Shown: piece after piece, positions 5,829-5,977 of the stretch
How the letters are laid out: every line of letters starts with the position of its first letter
How positions within the stretch are numbered: the first letter of the stretch is position 1
Assembly (NCBI GenBank): GCA_009697495.1
Contig: SHUN01000210.1
Location: forward strand, 1-5,977
Source: Bryobacterales bacterium
GTDB taxonomy: Bacteria; Acidobacteriota; Terriglobia; Bryobacterales; Bryobacteraceae
DNA: 5,977 bases
Reading direction: 5' to 3'
Program-made: the position numbers and the translations under genes
The notes under the pieces: model-generated
Database searches by the model: none
Seen by the model: only the letters and a program-made list of their open reading frames with translations
Told to the model about the DNA's origin: nothing

Positions 5829-5977
5829 TTTCAAGTACGGCAGGGTGGCAACAACGCCGGCTTCCAGCAAAACGTCTACCATGCGGTTCGCGGGCCACAG
5901 CACGAGCGCCGCGCGATGATAGGACCGCTCGAAGGTTGCCCCTTCATTGCCGGAGGCCTCGGTCAGGCGCTTGTCGT
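5826..5977 (-). pseudogene. Upstream part of the same 2OG-oxygenase-family gene, ending at an in-frame TAG (5' end off the window)
   Basis: In the same frame as the 365-residue fragment, the edge of the window encodes about 49 residues: DKRLTEASGNEG, then ATFERSYHRAALVLWP, then VDVLLEAGVVATLPYLK, then TAG at 5828-5826. The GNEGATFERSYHRAALVLWP stretch is, to my recollection, a signature of the middle region of 2OG-Fe(II) oxygenase-family proteins, where it continues directly into 'L-x(n)-A-x-x-I-x-x-x-WP'. Exactly that follows here after the stop (LAAGGKG, then AVAQRIVEAWP). No base is gained or lost across the junction, so a single substitution, for example from GAG, CAG or AAG, would explain the TAG. 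I call it a nonsense-disrupted gene. A sequencing error, or two separate polypeptides, cannot be excluded from this window. Confidence 0.65.

Noticed and set aside
1..5977. CRISPR array, insertion sequence or integrase
   Set aside because: No regularly spaced repeats, no transposase or recombinase motifs, and no paired terminal repeats were seen.

Overview
The window reads as a GC-rich bacterial chromosome segment. Dense co-directional genes, a good GGAGG-type ribosome binding site before pdxS, GTG starts and 4-base stop/start overlaps all fit a bacterium. The gene mix and style would suit an Acidobacteriota (Bryobacterales/Solibacter-like) genome, but that is a weak impression and nothing here proves it.

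Left part (about 1-3558, + strand): a compact vitamin B6 locus. It starts with the last codons of an unidentified gene. Fourteen bases later comes a MocR/PdxR-type regulator (winged helix fused to an aminotransferase-like domain). Then come pdxS and pdxT, the two subunits of the deoxyxylulose-5-phosphate-independent pyridoxal 5'-phosphate (PLP) synthase, and a low-molecular-weight protein tyrosine phosphatase-like protein whose GTG start overlaps the pdxT stop. The short spacings (14, 18 and 6 bases, then a 4-base overlap) point to one transcript. PdxT releases ammonia from glutamine and PdxS uses it with ribose 5-phosphate and glyceraldehyde 3-phosphate to make PLP. The regulator can plausibly sense that PLP. 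It has one odd residue: glycine where the family normally has the aspartate that contacts the PLP ring nitrogen.

Middle (3559-3846): a possible promoter, a complete tRNA-Leu(CAG) with encoded CCA, a T-tract, and a perfect 18-base palindrome between the tRNA and the converging genes on the other strand.

Right part (3847-5977, - strand): two coupled genes of less ordinary type. The upstream gene runs off the right edge. It is the C-terminal part of a large protein that resembles the non-catalytic region of a family of 2OG-Fe(II) oxygenase-like proteins: a 'GNEGATFERSYHRAALVLWP' signature, a long helical region, and a CxCxxC-bearing C-terminus. An in-frame amber stop (TAG, 5828-5826) cuts this reading frame without a frame change, so it is a nonsense-disrupted gene, a sequencing error or a read-through site. 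The downstream gene starts at a GTG overlapping the TGA of the first. Its 294-residue product has the R, S and E-x-E landmarks of an ADP-ribosyltransferase fold. The overlap suggests that the oxygenase-family protein and the putative ADP-ribosyltransferase act together. This pair is the most interesting part of the window.
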